From NCBI GenBank assembly GCA_902363335.1, contig CABIZV010000004.1:124001-188000 (forward strand): 64,000 nucleotides of DNA, in the 5' to 3' direction. Of this stretch, positions 61,173-64,000 are shown piece by piece. The stretch comes from Enterobacteriaceae bacterium. GTDB lineage: Bacteria; Pseudomonadota; Gammaproteobacteria; Enterobacterales; Enterobacteriaceae. A program made the translations under genes and the position numbers. A model generated the notes under the pieces. It worked only from the letters and a program-made list of their open reading frames with translations, was not told the DNA's origin and ran no database searches. The first letter of the stretch is position 1. Every line of letters begins with the position of its first letter.

Positions 61173-62402
61173 TTACCCGAGGAACATCACCGACACACAC
61201 AGCAGACCGACAATCAGCGTAATCAGGCTGCCGATAGAGCGGTAAGGCTTGAGCGCAGGGATGAGATAGGTCGAAAGCGTCGGCATGATAAACAAAATCA
61301 TGGCAATCAGCGGGCCGCTGATGGCGTAAATCATCGAGATAGCGTTCGGGTTGATGCAGCAAACGATAAACGTCAGCGTTGATACCAGCATGATAGACAG
61401 GCCGCGGTTAAACGAGCGGCTCTTACGCACGCCTACCTGATTAAGCGACGACTTCACCATCTCGCTCGCCCCCTCAATCACGCCGAAATAGGTGCCGAGG
61501 AACGATTTTGACATCGCCACTACCGCCACAATAATGCCGGAGATCGACAGCCAGCTCGGAGAGTTTGGCACCATCGATAATGCGGAAAGAATCGTCACGC
61601 CCTCATTTTTCGCCGCGTTAATATAGGATGGCGGAATCGACATCAGGCAGCTGAAGACAAAGAACAGTACGCTCAGACAGATGATGAGATACGCCACCTT
61701 CATGATTTTTTTGCATTTACCCATGGCCTGCTCGCCATACTTCTCCCGCCGGTCAATGGCGAAGGTGGAGATAATCGGCGTATGGCTAAAAGCGAAAACC
61801 ATCACGGGAATTGATAACCATACCTGGTGCAACGTATGGCTATTCACTTCCATCTGGGTGGTCAGAAGCGAGGGTTGCCAGCTTCCAGTCAGGTAAATCG
61901 ACAGGAACAGGAAGTAGGCGATAAGCGGAAAGACCAGCATTCCCATGACTTTTATCGTCGTCTGGCGACCGGTCAGGAAGATCAGATTCAGCAGCAGCAC
62001 GACGCCTAAACTCAGCAGGGCGCGCAGCGGCAAATCGACCGGCCGGTAGTGCGAAATCTGCTCCGCCAGCGAGTTGGTAATCGCCACGGCGTAGATCAGC
62101 ACCACCACAAAGAATGCGATGAAGTAGAGTGCGGTAATCAGATTGCCAATCTTTTTGCCGTAATAGTGGCTGACAGCACCGGTGATACCGACGCTCGCAG
62201 GTGTGTTAGCAGATAAAATGAACTGGCATAACGCGCGGTGCGGCCAGTACGTCAGGGGCCAGGCGACGAGGGCAGTAATGAACAGCACCACGGCGCCCGC
62301 AGCACCCAACTGGATCGGCAGGAACAGGGTTCCTGCTCCGACGGCAGTGCCATATAAGGCAAAGCTCCAGAGCGTCTCTTCTTTAGACCAAATTTTAGAC
62401 AT
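61173..62402 (-). CDS. yqeG: HAAAP-family amino-acid permease YqeG
   Basis: A 409-residue protein of the same length as E. coli YqeG, with eleven membrane helices. It belongs to the SdaC/TdcC-type proton or sodium symporters; the E. coli protein has been linked to threonine/serine uptake. WSFALYGTAVGAGTLFLPIQ and FAFSHTPIISTFAIDRREKY are family segments. The gene lies on the yqeG side of the glyU region in E. coli too, which supports an accessory block between the two conserved flanks. Confidence 0.94.
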   Translation of the reverse strand: MSKIWSKEETLWSFALYGTAVGAGTLFLPIQLGAAGAVVLFITALVAWPLTYWPHRALCQFILSANTPASVGITGAVSHYYGKKIGNLITALYFIAFFVVVLIYAVAITNSLAEQISHYRPVDLPLRALLSLGVVLLLNLIFLTGRQTTIKVMGMLVFPLIAYFLFLSIYLTGSWQPSLLTTQMEVNSHTLHQVWLSIPVMVFAFSHTPIISTFAIDRREKYGEQAMGKCKKIMKVAYLIICLSVLFFVFSCLMSIPPSYINAAKNEGVTILSALSMVPNSPSWLSISGIIVAVVAMSKSFLGTYFGVIEGASEMVKSSLNQVGVRKSRSFNRGLSIMLVSTLTFIVCCINPNAISMIYAISGPLIAMILFIMPTLSTYLIPALKPYRSIGSLITLIVGLLCVSVMFLG

Positions 62403-62519
62403 TGTCTGAATTTATCAACCATAAAACCGAAAAAATGGCGGATAATTTACCATAATTAGCTTTTCGTGTGGCTGAGCATTTTCAGACCGATACCTATCGG
62501 TCTGAAATAACGCATGATT

Positions 62520-62975
62520 TTACGCGCAGCGACGTGCTAAACGACGCTTAATTACGCGCTCGCGCAGGGTGTCGTAGGCCCAGTTATAGAACATGGTGTA
62601 GGGCAGGAAGAACAAGAAGAAGCCAATTTCCAGAGTCAGCGCCTGCAATAGCGTCACGCCCAGGACGAACGACACAATACTGACGCCGATGATGATAAAG
62701 CCACATTCAAATGCTAAAGCGTGTAAGGCACGAACTTTGGCGGTGCGCTTCACCCGGGTGACCGGCCACAAGCGGTCAAAGCCGGCGTTATAGATGATGT
62801 TCCATATCATGGCGGTGGTAGCCAGAATCACCGTCAGACCTCCCATTTCCACGACGGAGCGCTGCATCAACCAGGCGGCGGTTGGCGCGAGGATCGCCGT
62901 GGCGATGCCCTCAAAGCAAACGGCATGGAAGATACGCTCGGGGAGTTTTCGGCGATGTAATGAATCGTGCTGCAT
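62520..62975 (-). CDS. PACE-family efflux protein
   Basis: A 151-residue protein with four membrane helices in two repeated pairs (bacterial transmembrane pair domain). The pattern RIFHAVCFEGIATAI with NIIYNAGFDRLWP in the first pair and ALAFECGFIIIGVS with YTMFYNWAYD in the second is that of the PACE exporters (AceI type), which expel chlorhexidine, polyamines or other biocides. The conserved Glu of the first helix is in CFEG. It is divergent from a LysR regulator. Confidence 0.88.
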   Translation of the reverse strand: MQHDSLHRRKLPERIFHAVCFEGIATAILAPTAAWLMQRSVVEMGGLTVILATTAMIWNIIYNAGFDRLWPVTRVKRTAKVRALHALAFECGFIIIGVSIVSFVLGVTLLQALTLEIGFFLFFLPYTMFYNWAYDTLRERVIKRRLARRCA

Positions 62976-63069
62976 GTGATGACCTTTCCATTATTAAACG
63001 TTGTTGTGGGTATTTTATGGATAAATATGATAAGTAAAAGATAGAACCCATCGATAAAGTAGATACTTC

Positions 63070-63966
63070 ATGCGTTATTCTCCTGAAGCCCTGACGGCGT
63101 TTGTCGAAACCGTCGCCTGCGGATCGTTCTCGGCGGCGGCCCGCCGCTTGCGCAAAAGCCAGTCCACCATCAGTACCGCCATCGCCCATCTGGAAGCCGA
63201 TATCGGCGTCACCCTTTTCGACCGTAGCGCTCGCCAACCGGTGCTGACCGCCGAAGGCCAGCGCGTATTAAGCTATGTGCAGGCGATTCTCGCCGCCAGC
63301 GAGCGGCTGGATGAACTGGCGGTGTCGTTAAGCGGTGAAACCGAAGCCCGGCTCGCCTTTGTTCTCTCCGATACGCTGCACCCGGACGTGCTGGAAGATC
63401 TGTTGGCGCAGTTTGACCGTCGGTTCCCGCATACCGAGTTTGAATGTCTGGTGGGGGAGGACGATGACGTTATTGATCTGTTGCAAAAAGGGCGGGCGCA
63501 GGTGGGGTTAATTGAAGCGCGAGAGGATTATCCTACCGATATCGGGCATATCCGCCTACCGATGCAAACCCGAATGGCTATCTATGTTTCACCCACCCAT
63601 CCGCTTGCCGAACAGCGCGATGTGGAGTGGGAGCTTTTACAGACCTGGCGTGAACTGCGCCTGAACACCTATCTGGAAAAACACAATACGCCCGCGCGAG
63701 GGCCGGTATGGTCGGCTCCTAACTATCTGATGCTATTGAGCATGGCGGCGCAGGGGTTGGGTTGGTGTGCGCTTCCTTGCGCGCTGGTGGAGGAGTTCTC
63801 CCGCTCAGCGCAGCTAAAGATGCTGGATATTGCCGGCTGGCCCATGTCTGTTTCCATCGACCTGCTTTGGCACAAACAGGCTCCGCTGGGCGCGGCGGGA
63901 AGCTGGCTACGTCAGTACTTACAGCAGGTTCCGGCCAAACGCGCGGGATACGAATTTCCTTTGTGA
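63070..63966 (+). CDS. LysR-family regulator, probably of the PACE gene
   Basis: A 298-residue LTTR. The HTH is GSFSAAARRLRKSQSTISTA (about 18-37). The effector domain follows from about residue 88. It is divergent from the PACE gene across a 94-bp gap; PACE genes are commonly paired with such a regulator, as aceI with aceR in Acinetobacter. The last 30 bp of the window hold no further gene. Confidence 0.9.
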   Translation: MRYSPEALTAFVETVACGSFSAAARRLRKSQSTISTAIAHLEADIGVTLFDRSARQPVLTAEGQRVLSYVQAILAASERLDELAVSLSGETEARLAFVLSDTLHPDVLEDLLAQFDRRFPHTEFECLVGEDDDVIDLLQKGRAQVGLIEAREDYPTDIGHIRLPMQTRMAIYVSPTHPLAEQRDVEWELLQTWRELRLNTYLEKHNTPARGPVWSAPNYLMLLSMAAQGLGWCALPCALVEEFSRSAQLKMLDIAGWPMSVSIDLLWHKQAPLGAAGSWLRQYLQQVPAKRAGYEFPL

Positions 63967-64000
63967 TAGGACTCACTTTTTTTAAACAACTGCGAAAAAA

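Overview
This window is chromosomal DNA from a member of the Enterobacteriaceae. The core genes read as close orthologues of Escherichia coli genes in E. coli order: bglA, yqfB, trhA (yqfA), ygfZ, sdhE, cptA (ygfX), fldB, xerD, dsbC, recJ, prfB, lysS, idi, ygeR and glyU, with yqeG near the far end. The accessory content (RpiR regulator beside bglA, KdgM porin, organosulfur cassette, CLC-F fluoride exporter, unusual fimbrial locus) points away from E. coli K-12 to a relative such as Citrobacter or Enterobacter. I would not name the genus from this sequence alone.

Region 1 (1-13860) is the right-hand part of a Mu-like prophage. The late genes run in Mu order from gp37 through tail sheath, tube, tape measure, baseplate, tail fibre and fibre assembly, and end with com-mom. 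The right transposon end is visible and stops at 13860. The left half (repressor, transposase, head genes) lies outside the window. Three departures or embedded signals stand out: an antisense cargo gene (588-923) with its own promoter and terminator, a probable -2 programmed frameshift at 3523-3530, and loss of the invertible G segment and its invertase.

Region 2 (13861-27965) is ordinary core chromosome: beta-glucoside metabolism, Fe-S and flavoprotein assembly factors, XerD/DsbC/RecJ, RF2 (with its +1 autoregulatory frameshift), LysRS, IPP isomerase, the amidase activator YgeR/ActS and tRNA-Gly(CCC). REP/BIME-type repeats sit in several of its gaps.

Region 3 (27966-about 50000) is an accessory block directly downstream of glyU. 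It opens with a decayed P4-type integrase and continues with a redox/detoxification cluster: two SDRs, a LysR regulator, two aldo-keto reductases, a nitroreductase stub, an MFS exporter and a GST. Three divergent promoter regions of this cluster share the same dyad, ATGAA-N5-TTCAT, which suggests one LysR regulon. Next come an MBL-fold protein, a membrane protein with a 24-codon companion gene, and an eight-gene minus-strand locus that joins chaperone-usher fimbriae to an HD-GYP protein, a ToxR-like regulator with a FidL-like partner, and an FNR-like Fe-S regulator.

Region 4 (about 50000-64000) is mixed: a KdgM-family porin with a possible KdgR box, YjdI/YjdJ, amino-acid exporters with their regulators, a fluoride riboswitch in front of a CLC-F antiporter, a flavin monooxygenase plus ABC importer cassette for organosulfur compounds, a 207-bp MITE-like element, malate:quinone oxidoreductase, the transporter YqeG, and a PACE-family efflux protein divergent from a LysR regulator.
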